31,460 nucleotides of DNA from positions 1-31,460 of the IMG/VR virus record IMGVR_UViG_3300011254_000129. One strand, given 5' to 3'. Shown here piece by piece: positions 1 through 8,519 of this stretch. Made by a program: the position numbers and the translations under genes. Position 1 is the first letter of the stretch. Each line of letters begins with the position of its first letter. This stretch comes from a virus. The notes under the pieces are model-generated. The model was not told the origin of the DNA and did no database searches. It saw only the letters and a list, made by a program, of their open reading frames with translations.

Positions 1-1
1 A

Positions 2-127
2 ACAGAAGCTGAAGCACAGTCATGGGTTTGGGCTAACGGAGTAGATCAGTCTGAAACAGAGACTGCACTACAAGCCAACATTGATGCGCAGATGAATCCT
101 ACTGAAGCATCTGGTGTGCCTTGGTAA
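2..127 (+). CDS. 3' end of an unidentified late gene (partial)
   Basis: An open frame runs from the window edge to a TAA at 125-127 and gives the last 41 residues of a protein. The segment is acidic and Gln/Glu-rich and ends in SGVPW. The next gene starts 3 bases after the stop, as expected inside one operon. No family is recognisable from so short a tail. The position just left of the lysis and ejection genes suggests a structural or tail protein, but that is inference. The 5' part lies outside the window. Confidence 0.6.
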   Translation, partial: TEAEAQSWVWANGVDQSETETALQANIDAQMNPTEASGVPW

Positions 128-130
128 ATT

Positions 131-802
131 ATGCGTTACTTTGTGTTGTTTGCCTTGATGACGTTATCACTGTCTGGACTTGCTCAGACTAGAGAGCAGA
201 TTGAAGGCGAAGTAGAGATAGAAGGACTGCCTTCTGAACTACCGGACAACACACAAGAAGGTGATTTAAATAGTAATACGCAGGTAAACGGAGACAATAC
301 TTCTGGCAGCTATAACACCAATAAAACCTATAACGGTGCAGGTTCTAGTGGTATGCCAGTAAACACAGCAATTAGTCCAAGCCTTATGTCTAACGGATCT
401 GAAAGCTGTCTCCAAAGTACTACAGGAGGCTTACAGCTTTTAAGTGTTGGCGTTTCTTCGGGAAGATACACACAAGATATTGAATGTAATCGAAGAAGAG
501 ACGCCATAACTTTAAGCAACATGGGAATGAAGGTAGCGGCAGTATCACTAATGTGTCAAAACCCAAACGTATGGAGAGCTATGTTTATGAGTGCTACTCC
601 ATGTCCTATCGTTAAAAGTGGTAAATTAATTGTAGGTAGAAGTGCTTTACTTGAAATAAAACAAAACCCTAAGTTACATGTATCTGATTATTCAGATAAT
701 AAAGACTTTTATGATAGCTTACTAGGAGTAGGTACGAATGAATCAACTGAGGTTGAAAGCACTGTTAGCGTCTCTGATCGTTTCCGCACCAGCGCACAGT
801 AA
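131..802 (+). CDS. Sec-exported cysteine-containing protein, unknown function
   Basis: This 223-aa protein starts with a typical signal peptide: a short Arg-containing n-region, a hydrophobic stretch at about residues 4-16 and a likely cleavage after LAQ. A low-complexity Asn/Gly/Thr linker follows at about 25-80. A compact cysteine-containing domain follows at about 90-190, with the motifs IECNRRRD and SLMCQNPNVW. The cysteines suggest a protein that folds in the periplasm with disulfides. Proteins of this pattern occur, as I recall, in other marine phages without a function. The start lies 3 bases after the previous stop. The last 65 bases overlap the next gene, which is also exported. It could act on the envelope during lysis or exclusion. 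It is not a recognisable enzyme. Confidence 0.75.
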   Translation: MRYFVLFALMTLSLSGLAQTREQIEGEVEIEGLPSELPDNTQEGDLNSNTQVNGDNTSGSYNTNKTYNGAGSSGMPVNTAISPSLMSNGSESCLQSTTGGLQLLSVGVSSGRYTQDIECNRRRDAITLSNMGMKVAAVSLMCQNPNVWRAMFMSATPCPIVKSGKLIVGRSALLEIKQNPKLHVSDYSDNKDFYDSLLGVGTNESTEVESTVSVSDRFRTSAQ

Positions 803-1580
803 CGAAATTGATACTTTAGTTAATGCAAGTCAATCTATTCGAGATAGTTTTAAGTATGGTATTCAGGCTGTTGGCGGTATGCAGTCGTATTCTTCTCAAG
901 GAAAAATAGCTCCTACAGGCACAACGGATAGTGGTAAAATAAGTTATGATCAATCTGATGCCTACAATCAAGCATTAGCAGCAGTTCAAAATACTACTTA
1001 TACATACAATCCGGGCGCGCAAGAGTATTTTGATCAACAAGCTGACAATGCTATGAGCGAAGTAAACATAGCGGTCGATACTTTTGTCGAGGCCAGCCAA
1101 GCCGTAATAGAAGTGGTTGTTGTAAACCAAATGGCTGAAGATGCTCAGAATGCTGGAGACGAAAGAGGTGCTATGGCTCTTCAAGAATACATTGAAGCCA
1201 ATGACGTTGTTTTAGCAGATGCTGAAGTAGATTTCTACAATGAGTCTTTAGAAAACGTAGAATCAGCCGCACAAGTTGCAGCAGCTTATTTTGCTGTAGC
1301 CAATGACGAAGAGCTAGTAGCTTCAGCAAATGATATGGCTTATGACATTCGTGTCACATATCAAGAAGCCGCCACATCGTTTTTTGATGTTGCTACACAG
1401 GCAGTGTGGGTTTCATTTGATGGTGGTACAACTATACAAGGTTTAGCACTTGGTGGATACTTTGTAACTGTTGAGTCTGTCCTTATTGAAGGGGAAGAAA
1501 CAGAATTTTTTAGGACATCACCTGAAGGCGGCTGTTGGTTCGCTTTAGACTATGAGGCATGTATCAATGGCCCTGTCTGA
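738..1580 (+). CDS. Second Sec-exported protein, acidic and Ala-rich
   Basis: This 280-aa protein has a clear signal peptide (MNQLRLKALLASLIVSAPAHS). After cleavage the protein is strongly acidic and Ala/Val/Glu-rich, with long predicted helices (about residues 70-225) and a short C-terminal domain holding two cysteines (GGCWF and EACIN). The start is supported by a GGAG ribosome site 10 bases upstream, inside the previous gene, so the two exported proteins are probably translationally coupled. The 65-base overlap in different frames is unusually long. I do not recognise the family. A periplasmic role beside the holin is plausible. A virion or receptor-related role cannot be excluded. Confidence 0.75.
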   Translation: MNQLRLKALLASLIVSAPAHSNEIDTLVNASQSIRDSFKYGIQAVGGMQSYSSQGKIAPTGTTDSGKISYDQSDAYNQALAAVQNTTYTYNPGAQEYFDQQADNAMSEVNIAVDTFVEASQAVIEVVVVNQMAEDAQNAGDERGAMALQEYIEANDVVLADAEVDFYNESLENVESAAQVAAAYFAVANDEELVASANDMAYDIRVTYQEAATSFFDVATQAVWVSFDGGTTIQGLALGGYFVTVESVLIEGEETEFFRTSPEGGCWFALDYEACINGPV

Positions 1581-2097
1581 TTTAGAATTAAATGTAGGCG
1601 GACAGTCTTTTAAAGGCGTATATATTGCAGTAGTAGTTTCGTTTGCATCAACTATTGCTGGAGGTATTTGGACAGCTTCAGAGTTCTTTAGCCGTTTAGA
1701 GGCTCAAGAAGCCGCTGTAGAAGAGGCGGGGGTTGTTGCTACTACCCTACAGGCTAGATTTAAAGACTTGCGTGAAAGCCAATCTACATCCTTGCAGGGG
1801 TATGAAGTAACTATATCCAACATGCAACAAAGTCTTGAAGACAACGACGTAGCAAGTCTACAAGGAAAACTAGCTGAGTTAGGTACTAATCTTGAAGCTA
1901 TTATGGAAGCGCAGAAAGATTTGTTAGATCTTAGAGATCGTGTTGCTTCAGTAGAAAAAAGTAATTCAGAATCTGTACTAAAGGTAGAAAATAAAGTTGA
2001 GGCACTTAAAGATACTTCAGATCGTCTCAAGCGCATACAAAAAGAAATAGATGATCTATGGCTTGGCCTAGATTCTTTAGCAAACCCACTAGGATAA
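1567..2097 (+). CDS. Membrane-anchored coiled-coil protein (spanin-like topology)
   Basis: From the ATG at 1567 the product is 176 aa. It has a short N-terminal segment, one hydrophobic helix at about residues 16-38 (GVYIAVVVSFASTIAGGIW), then a long charged heptad-like region to about residue 165. An in-frame ATG at 1552 lacks a ribosome site, while GAGG stands 9 bases before 1567. The chosen start overlaps the previous stop by 14 bases. One N-terminal anchor followed by a periplasmic coiled coil is the layout of inner-membrane spanins (Rz type) and of some virion anchor proteins. With the holin two genes downstream, a lysis role is a reasonable inference, but no sequence family is recognised. 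Confidence 0.7.
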   Translation: MALSDLELNVGGQSFKGVYIAVVVSFASTIAGGIWTASEFFSRLEAQEAAVEEAGVVATTLQARFKDLRESQSTSLQGYEVTISNMQQSLEDNDVASLQGKLAELGTNLEAIMEAQKDLLDLRDRVASVEKSNSESVLKVENKVEALKDTSDRLKRIQKEIDDLWLGLDSLANPLG

Positions 2098-2101
2098 AAA
2101 G

Positions 2102-2287
2102 ATGTTAAGAACTGAAGAACTACTTGCTAGGATTGAAGGCCATGAAAAAGAATGTGCTGTTCGTTATGAGATGATTCAACGGCAGTTAGATTCTGGAGTT
2201 AAAAGGTTTGACAAGCTGGAAAAGATGGTCTTGTCTATTTATCCTTTTATTATTGCAAGCATTGTATTTGCAGAGTATTTTAGATGA
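2102..2287 (+). CDS. Small protein with C-terminal membrane helix
   Basis: A 61-aa product with an amphipathic charged N-terminal half (ARIEGHEKECAVRYEMIQRQ) and one hydrophobic segment near the C-terminus (about residues 44-57, SIYPFIIASIVFA). AGGA precedes the start by about 8 bases and the gene begins 4 bases after the previous stop. Its own stop overlaps the next start as ATGA. This layout resembles XhlA-type accessory lysis proteins, which sit beside holins. The position directly before a holin fits, but the assignment rests on topology only. Confidence 0.65.
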   Translation: MLRTEELLARIEGHEKECAVRYEMIQRQLDSGVKRFDKLEKMVLSIYPFIIASIVFAEYFR

Positions 2288-2682
2288 TTGAACAACTTAT
2301 AGGACCAGTAACAGGCTTGCTAGATAAGTTTGTTGAAGATAAAGATCAAAAGGCTAAGCTGGCGCACGAAGTTGCGACAATGGCTCAAAGACATGCACAA
2401 GAATTAGCTCGCTCACAGATTGAAGTAAACAAGACAGAAGCGGCACATAGTTCTTTGTTTGTTTCTGGATGGAGACCCGCCGTTGGCTGGTGTTGTGTAT
2501 TAGGAATGGCAGGCAATTTTCTTGTAATACCTATGGCTAATTTTTCATTAGCTCTAATGGCTATAGAAGTTACTGTACCACTTATTGATTTAGAAACTAT
2601 GATGCCAGTTCTCATGGGCATGTTAGGCTTAGGCGCTATGCGTTCTTATGAAAAAGTCAAGGGCGTATCAAGGGAGAAGTAA
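2284..2682 (+). CDS. Three-transmembrane-type holin
   Basis: This 132-aa protein has an N-terminal charged helix (residues 1-55) and then the motif SGWRPAVGWCCVLG at about 61-74, typical of the 3TM holin family (Pfam Holin_3TMs, also found near gene transfer agents). Two further hydrophobic helices follow at about 75-95 and 103-118, and the C-terminus is charged. Holins of this kind form the inner-membrane lesion that lets endolysin reach peptidoglycan. The ATG overlaps the preceding stop (ATGA). The endolysin gene lies 13 kb downstream rather than next to it, so the lysis genes are split by the virion block. Confidence 0.8.
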   Translation: MIEQLIGPVTGLLDKFVEDKDQKAKLAHEVATMAQRHAQELARSQIEVNKTEAAHSSLFVSGWRPAVGWCCVLGMAGNFLVIPMANFSLALMAIEVTVPLIDLETMMPVLMGMLGLGAMRSYEKVKGVSREK

Positions 2683-2685
2683 GAA

Positions 2686-5600
2686 ATGTCGAAGAAAAGA
2701 CAAAATCGTAATACAAAGAATTTTAAAAAAGCTGCTGCTTCTCAACGGGCGCGTGAGCCTATGCGTCGTGGTGGTTCATTTACGCCTCAAACTATATCAG
2801 AAGATGAAAGGCGGGGACGCCAGCCAAAAAAACCAGCTGGTCAAACAGATGGAATAAACCCTACTCCTACTAAAGGTTTACCTCCACGAACTACTGCTGG
2901 TCCTAAACCACCGCTTATGCAAACTGTAAAAAATCAAGGTCCAAACAATATACCGGGTGCGCCTATTGTTACTTTAAAAGCTAACTCACAAACAACTGCT
3001 GCAAGACAAGCAGAAGCTCCTAATAGTGCAGCGTTACCTCCTGATAATAGCGAACTGACACAAGGCTCACCAGATACTTCTACTTCGAGTTATCAAGAAG
3101 GCCGACGACGACAAGAAGAGGCTGCTGCTGCTGCCGCTGCTGCCGCTGCTGCTGCTGCCGCTGCTGCCGGGTATGGAAACGAGCGTGGTTCTGGGCAAAA
3201 CACTGGTTCTAATTCTCCTTTAGGACAAGGCGCCCCTACAGATGCTCCTATTGATCTTCCAATAAATCGTCCAGACCTTCCTGACCTTCAACAAATAGAA
3301 GTGGCTCAATTAGAGGCTGGCCCAGATTCAGCTGTATATCAAATGGCTGACACAGGCTCTGCAGAAGCTACAAAAGGTCAGGCATCTACTGCGACTGCTG
3401 CTAGAGACATTACGACAAGGGTAGCAGAAACTCCCAAAGATGTTGCAGCTGCTCAAATGCAAGCAGCAATTGCAGAAGGCGTTGCACCCGGAGAAGCAGC
3501 AAGAGGCCAAGTAAGTGATGAGGCAATTGCAAAAGTAGAAGAAGGAACTATTACCCAACCTGCTGTTGCGGCTGAAAGAGATAGAGCTTCAGAAGATGCA
3601 GCTAGGGCAGTAGCAGCACAAAGGCCACGAGCAAAAGACTATGCTGAAGCAGCTACAGAAGGTGTTGCGGCTGAAATAGAAGACATTGAAGGTCCAGCAG
3701 TCATTACGCGCGAAGGTGCTACAATTTCTAAAGCTGAAGTAGATCGACTAGGAGAAATAGCTCAAGGTCGAGGCATAGACCTTAAAGATCTTCCAGAATA
3801 TAAAGATGTAATTCAGAAGCGTGTTGCTCAACAAGGCGAGGCGGTTACAGCTCAGTATCGTAGTCGTCTTGGCGAAGCACCAGAAGCTACTGCAGCACGG
3901 GCAGAGTTTGTTGGTGTAGAAGACACACCACAAGCTCGGCAGCAACGTATCGAACAGTTTGATTCTTTTGATCCAGCAAAGCGTGAAGCGTATACAAGCA
4001 TGGGAGTTGATGCTTTTGAAGCTGCTCAAATGGAAGAGGTTCGTAAAGCTTCTGCAGCAAGTCGTGAAGCTATTACAGCAGACTCTTCACCTGAAATGAT
4101 TGCAGAGCAAACAAATCTTGACAATCTTCCAACATATCAAATGGCCGCAAAGCGTACAGCACAAGTTGCTGAAGCTGCTCAGGGCATTGCTACACAGCTA
4201 GGCGGTCAACCCGCAGTAGACCTTGAAGGTCGTCAAGCTATTCTAGGGGAAGCTCCAAAGGGCGATGCTGCTCAAATTGGTGGTATCCCAACAGCACAGG
4301 CCGCACAAATGCAAGCCGTCACAGGCCAAGAAAGGCGTATGGCCGCAGCTGACATGGCAACTGTTGTGGTTGAGATGCCTCCAGAAGTTACTGCTGCAAT
4401 CTCAGAAAATCCTGCAACCGTTGAAGCCCAGCTAGATACAGGAGCAGATCCTCAAGTTACAGCGGCTGTTGCAGCACTTCCAGAAGAAGCACTAGTTTCT
4501 ACACAGATGGAAGGTCTTTTAGCCGGTATGGAAGAAGGTAAAACTCCTTTGTGGGCTAAACCTGCAGTAGATGCAATTAATGCTCAAATGGCTTCAAGAG
4601 GCCTCAGCACATCTACTGTTGGTCGAGATGCTTTGTTTAATGCTATTATTCAAAGTGCATTGCCAATGGCTCAAAGCAACGCTCAAGCACTTCAACAACG
4701 TGCAGCACAAAACTTAAGCAACGAACAACAAGCAAACCTCGAACAGTCTAGGCAAATTGCTAGTGTTCGTATGCAAAATCTAGCTAACCGACAAACTGCT
4801 GCATCTCAAACAGCACAAATGGCACAGCAGATTAAAGTACAGCAGGGTGAGTTTCGTCAACAAGCAGGAATGCTTACAGCTCAACAAGAACAACAGTCTC
4901 GCATGGCTGATGTACAGTTTCAACAACAACAAGCGCAACAAGAATCTGCACAGCGTCAACAGGCTGCTGTACAAAATCTGTCTGCTTCACAGCAAATGGA
5001 ACTTGCAAATCTCCAAGCCATCAATGCTTCTGCTGCTCAGAACTTAAGTGCAGACCAGCAAACAAGACTAGCAACATATCAAGCTCAAGTTAATCGTACT
5101 ATGCGTCAGGCTGAACTTCAGCAAGATATGGATAAAGCAAATCTTAGTACAGCCCTTCAGGTTGAACTAAAGAATTTGTCAGAACAGAACTTAGCTGCTC
5201 GTGATACAATGTCAGCAGAAAATCAAGAAAGACTAACCAATCTTAATGTCCTTGTAGATTTTAAAAAGACGAACGCACAGCTTGCACAACAAATGGATCT
5301 TGCAAATCTATCGGCTGATCAACAAACACGCCTTGCAAATCTTTCTGAAAGAGCTGCAGCAGACTCTGCAAACTTTACAGAAGCCAATCGTTTTGAGCTA
5401 ACTCGTTTACAAACTTACACTCAATTCATGGCACAAAACACACAGCTTAGACAACAGGCTGAATTAGCTAATCTAAGCTCAGAAGAAAAAATTACTCTTG
5501 CAAACTTGAGTGCAGAAAATCAAGCGTCTTCTGATAATTTAAACGCATCTCAGCAAGTTGAGTTAGCTAACTTGAATGCCCGACTTCAAGAAGCTAGTCA

Positions 5601-7209
5601 AAATGCGCAAATGCGTCAACAGATTATTACACAAGACTTTAGTCAAAGTCAACAAACAGAACTTGCAAATCTTGAATCTTTAAATCGTGCTGGTTCTGAA
5701 AATCTTAGTGCTGAACAGCAGACTAAATTAACACAGTACAATGCACAAGTCAACCGTAAGATTCGACAAGCAGAACTTAACCAGCAGACTGAAGGTGCAA
5801 ATCTTGATGCTAGGGTTAAAGTTGAACTGTCTGAGCTTACAGAGCGTAACGCTACTTCCCGTGCAAACATGAGTGCTGAACAACAAACACGTCTCGCAAA
5901 TCTTAGTACGCTTGTAGACTTCCGAAAGACAGATGCTGCTTTTGCGCAACAAATGGACATGGCTAATTTAGCTAACGAGCAACAGATGGAGCTTGCTAAT
6001 CTTCAAGAAAGGTCTTCGGCGGATGCTGCAAACTTTACTGAAGAAAACAGATTCCGTATGCAAGAACTAAATAACTATGTTCAGGTTATGTCACAGAATG
6101 AACAGTTGTTACAGCAAGCAGATCTTGCGCGTCTTAGCATGGAAGAGCGTGTTTCTCTTGCTAATCTTGATTCTCAGAATCGTGCAGACTCAGAGTCTAT
6201 GTCAGCAGAGAATGTTGCAGAGCTTCAGCAGTATGAAAAGCGTATGCAGGCGGCTCAAACCAATGCACAGCTAGCACAACAAATGGGCATTGCAAATCTA
6301 AGTAATCAACAGCAAGCCTCAATGTTCAATGCTCAAATCAATGCTAACATGGATATGCAACAATTTGACGCTAACCAGCAGGCGGCTATGGCTAACAGTC
6401 AGTTTATGCAATCAATGACCATGAAGGACTTTGATGCTCGTCAACAGTCTGTTATGCAAAATGCTTCGGCATTAGCCTCTATGGACATGGCAAACCTTGA
6501 TGCTCGTACACGCATTGCAGCACAGAACGCTCAAGCATTTTTACAAATGGACATGTCTAATTTAAGTAATGAGCAACAAATGGCTGTTATGAATCAACAA
6601 CAAGCCCAACAAACAATGTTGTCTAATCAAGCAGCTGAAAATGCTTCACGTCAGTTTAATGCTTCTAGTGAACAACAGGCCGATCAGTTTATGGCAAGTT
6701 TAGCTGCTCAAACACAACAGTTTAATGCGGCACAAGTAAATGCAAATCGACAGTTTAATGCGTCAGAGCAGAATCGTATTGCGGCTCAAAATGCCCAAAA
6801 CTCTACACAAGTATCTCTGGCTAATGCACAAATGGCAACAGATATCAGCAAACTTAATGCACAAATGGACCAACAGCGTGAACAGTTTAATACTGCAAAT
6901 CGTCAGGCTATTGAGCAAGCGGACATTTCATGGCGACGACAGTCTAACACAATTAATACTGCAGCGCAAAACGCAGCTAACCAACAAAATGTCATGAACG
7001 CTTTTAATCTAGACATGTCAGAGCTTCAGTATCTTTGGCAAGAAGTTCGAGACAATGCGGCATATACTCGACAGGCTTATGAAAACCAACAAACTAGAGA
7101 AACTCAGTTGTTGGCTACAGCTATTGGTAATGAAGCGGCTGCTAGTGGTGAAAAGAACTCAACAACAACTAGTTCAATTTTAAGCCTTATAAATAGATAT
7201 ATAGGGTAA
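2686..7209 (+). CDS. Giant Gln/Asn-rich repetitive virion (ejection) protein
   Basis: A 1507-aa protein, the largest in the window. Regions: a basic Pro/Thr-rich disordered N-terminus (1-145), a run of 16 alanines (146-161), an Ala/Glu-rich helical part (about 190-650), then a long Gln/Asn-rich array of short units of the form ANLSxxQQxxLANL (about 665-1400). Residues 762-981 and 982-1201 are an exact-length duplication. The C-terminus (about 1425-1507, YLWQEVRDNAAYTRQAYE) looks globular and better conserved. GGGAGAAG precedes the start. Marine podoviruses often carry such long repetitive proteins in the internal or ejection block, so I infer a virion protein that extends or unfolds on injection. 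No enzymatic motif is visible. A tail-associated role is the main alternative. Confidence 0.8.
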   Translation: MSKKRQNRNTKNFKKAAASQRAREPMRRGGSFTPQTISEDERRGRQPKKPAGQTDGINPTPTKGLPPRTTAGPKPPLMQTVKNQGPNNIPGAPIVTLKANSQTTAARQAEAPNSAALPPDNSELTQGSPDTSTSSYQEGRRRQEEAAAAAAAAAAAAAAAAGYGNERGSGQNTGSNSPLGQGAPTDAPIDLPINRPDLPDLQQIEVAQLEAGPDSAVYQMADTGSAEATKGQASTATAARDITTRVAETPKDVAAAQMQAAIAEGVAPGEAARGQVSDEAIAKVEEGTITQPAVAAERDRASEDAARAVAAQRPRAKDYAEAATEGVAAEIEDIEGPAVITREGATISKAEVDRLGEIAQGRGIDLKDLPEYKDVIQKRVAQQGEAVTAQYRSRLGEAPEATAARAEFVGVEDTPQARQQRIEQFDSFDPAKREAYTSMGVDAFEAAQMEEVRKASAASREAITADSSPEMIAEQTNLDNLPTYQMAAKRTAQVAEAAQGIATQLGGQPAVDLEGRQAILGEAPKGDAAQIGGIPTAQAAQMQAVTGQERRMAAADMATVVVEMPPEVTAAISENPATVEAQLDTGADPQVTAAVAALPEEALVSTQMEGLLAGMEEGKTPLWAKPAVDAINAQMASRGLSTSTVGRDALFNAIIQSALPMAQSNAQALQQRAAQNLSNEQQANLEQSRQIASVRMQNLANRQTAASQTAQMAQQIKVQQGEFRQQAGMLTAQQEQQSRMADVQFQQQQAQQESAQRQQAAVQNLSASQQMELANLQAINASAAQNLSADQQTRLATYQAQVNRTMRQAELQQDMDKANLSTALQVELKNLSEQNLAARDTMSAENQERLTNLNVLVDFKKTNAQLAQQMDLANLSADQQTRLANLSERAAADSANFTEANRFELTRLQTYTQFMAQNTQLRQQAELANLSSEEKITLANLSAENQASSDNLNASQQVELANLNARLQEASQNAQMRQQIITQDFSQSQQTELANLESLNRAGSENLSAEQQTKLTQYNAQVNRKIRQAELNQQTEGANLDARVKVELSELTERNATSRANMSAEQQTRLANLSTLVDFRKTDAAFAQQMDMANLANEQQMELANLQERSSADAANFTEENRFRMQELNNYVQVMSQNEQLLQQADLARLSMEERVSLANLDSQNRADSESMSAENVAELQQYEKRMQAAQTNAQLAQQMGIANLSNQQQASMFNAQINANMDMQQFDANQQAAMANSQFMQSMTMKDFDARQQSVMQNASALASMDMANLDARTRIAAQNAQAFLQMDMSNLSNEQQMAVMNQQQAQQTMLSNQAAENASRQFNASSEQQADQFMASLAAQTQQFNAAQVNANRQFNASEQNRIAAQNAQNSTQVSLANAQMATDISKLNAQMDQQREQFNTANRQAIEQADISWRRQSNTINTAAQNAANQQNVMNAFNLDMSELQYLWQEVRDNAAYTRQAYENQQTRETQLLATAIGNEAAASGEKNSTTTSSILSLINRYIG
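3121..3168 (+). repeat. GCT/GCC microsatellite coding 16 alanines
   Basis: Sixteen alanine codons in a row, only GCT and GCC, inside the 1507-aa gene. The mix of the two codons breaks a perfect trinucleotide repeat. The tract links the disordered N-terminus to the helical part and could change length by slippage in steps of one residue without losing frame. Confidence 0.9.
4969..6288 (+). repeat. Two tandem 660-bp (220-residue) diverged copies
   Basis: Copy 1 is 4969-5628 and copy 2 is 5629-6288. At protein level they line up over their whole length without gaps: QVNRTMRQAEL with QVNRKIRQAEL, NVLVDFKKT with STLVDFRKT, and FTEANRFEL with FTEENRFRM, each 220 residues apart. The DNA has diverged, so the duplication is old but has kept its register. 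Each copy is made of shorter units built on ANLS and QQ. Confidence 0.85.
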
Positions 7210-7220
7210 AGGAGATATAA

Positions 7221-8513
7221 ATGGGATTTTTATCTAAAATTGGTAAAGGTATTAAAGGTGCCTTTAAAAAAGTTGGCAAAGCTATTAAAAGTGGGTTAAA
7301 ATCCGTAGGTAAGTTTATGGATAAGATCGGCATTGTAGGACAAATTGGGTTGTCCCTTTTACTGCCGGGCATTGGAGGAATGTTGGCTAACTCATTTCAA
7401 GGATTAGTAGGAGCAATGACAACTTATTCAGGAGTAGGTTCTACTATTGTCAAAGCGGCTGGTGGGTTTTTAAAAAGTGTAGGCACAGTAGCTGGGAGCA
7501 TGGGCAAAGCATTTAGTTCTGTTACGGGAGCCATTAAAAATGTTGTGGGTGAAACACTTAAGTTTGGCGCTAATAAGCTTGGATTAGGAAAAGTTGCCTC
7601 TAGCTTAGGAACTACTTTTGGATCTCAAGGACTTACAGATCTTGGCACTAGTATTTCTAAAGCGTCTTTCGACAACATAACAGGTGCAGTTAAACTAGGC
7701 TTTGAAGAAATAGGTGCAAGCTTTACAGACATAGGCACAAGCTTTAGTGATGTTTTTAATCCTGATGTTGATCCTATGAAAGGACTAACGGACATACAAG
7801 ATACAGGAGCAGTTCCAACAACTGCAGCGCCATCTGCTGATGTTTTGCGTGAACAAGCCTCTGCTCAAATACAACAGCTTAAAGATAGTGGAATGTCTTT
7901 AGATGCTATTAGACAAGAAATACCTTCTGAGTATCTTGATTTAGTAGACCCTATTCCTCAAGATAGTTTATTAAATCCTGTGCAACAAGGCGTTACGGTC
8001 GGTGGAGATACACTGCCAGATACTTTAGACACAATGGCATCTGATTTTGAATTACAGCGACAGAAAGCATTGACTACAAAACTACCATCAGTAGGGGACA
8101 AAAACTTTGTACTTGATAAAATGAAAGAAGTTCAATCAGGTTTAGCGGATAAACTTCGTCAACAAGCAGTTGATGTTAGGGAAGGCTTTACAGCATTTAA
8201 AGAAGATCCTTTAGGTGTCTCTGCAGGTTTTGCAGTAGACAAAACTATGGAGGGCGCTGAAGCTGGCTTTAAACGACGTGGAATGGAGTTTGTTGCAGGA
8301 GACATGACACCAGATGTAACTCAAAGAGTATATTCTATGGCTGCAGCAGCTCCTGTAGACTATGTAGAAGTAGCTCCAGCACAGCAAATGAGTCAAGAGT
8401 ATTTTGCTCAAAACCAAAATTTATTTAATACGCATCCTTATGGCGCAACGTCGTTTATGGTAGATAATAATTATTATCAAGATTTAAATACAACTATGCA
8501 GCGAATGGGGTAA
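7221..8513 (+). CDS. Virion-block protein with amphipathic N-terminus (probable ejection protein)
   Basis: This 430-aa protein opens with a Lys/Gly amphipathic stretch (GFLSKIGKGIKGAFKKVGKA) followed by hydrophobic Gly-rich segments at about residues 38-60 and 70-110. This resembles a membrane-active peptide fused to a helical protein. The middle (about 190-300) is acidic with Pro-rich linkers. The C-terminus is Gln/Tyr-rich. AAAGGAGAT lies at good spacing before the ATG, 11 bases after the giant gene. The features fit a protein that inserts into the host membrane during DNA injection, as T7 internal core proteins do. This is inference from composition and position; no catalytic motif is seen. 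Confidence 0.75.
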   Translation: MGFLSKIGKGIKGAFKKVGKAIKSGLKSVGKFMDKIGIVGQIGLSLLLPGIGGMLANSFQGLVGAMTTYSGVGSTIVKAAGGFLKSVGTVAGSMGKAFSSVTGAIKNVVGETLKFGANKLGLGKVASSLGTTFGSQGLTDLGTSISKASFDNITGAVKLGFEEIGASFTDIGTSFSDVFNPDVDPMKGLTDIQDTGAVPTTAAPSADVLREQASAQIQQLKDSGMSLDAIRQEIPSEYLDLVDPIPQDSLLNPVQQGVTVGGDTLPDTLDTMASDFELQRQKALTTKLPSVGDKNFVLDKMKEVQSGLADKLRQQAVDVREGFTAFKEDPLGVSAGFAVDKTMEGAEAGFKRRGMEFVAGDMTPDVTQRVYSMAAAAPVDYVEVAPAQQMSQEYFAQNQNLFNTHPYGATSFMVDNNYYQDLNTTMQRMG

Positions 8514-8519
8514 GTAAAC

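Noticed and set aside
2648-2857. Frame of 69 codons overlapping the start of the giant gene
   Set aside because: It lies across the holin end and the start of the 1507-aa protein, has a random composition and no ribosome site.
5649-5960. - strand open frames within the giant gene
   Set aside because: They are the complement of CAA/GCA-rich repeats, giving Leu/Cys/Ser-rich products without start signals.
4700-6800. Repeat array as a possible CRISPR or non-coding repeat
   Set aside because: The units are in frame, diverged and lack spacers; they are protein repeats.
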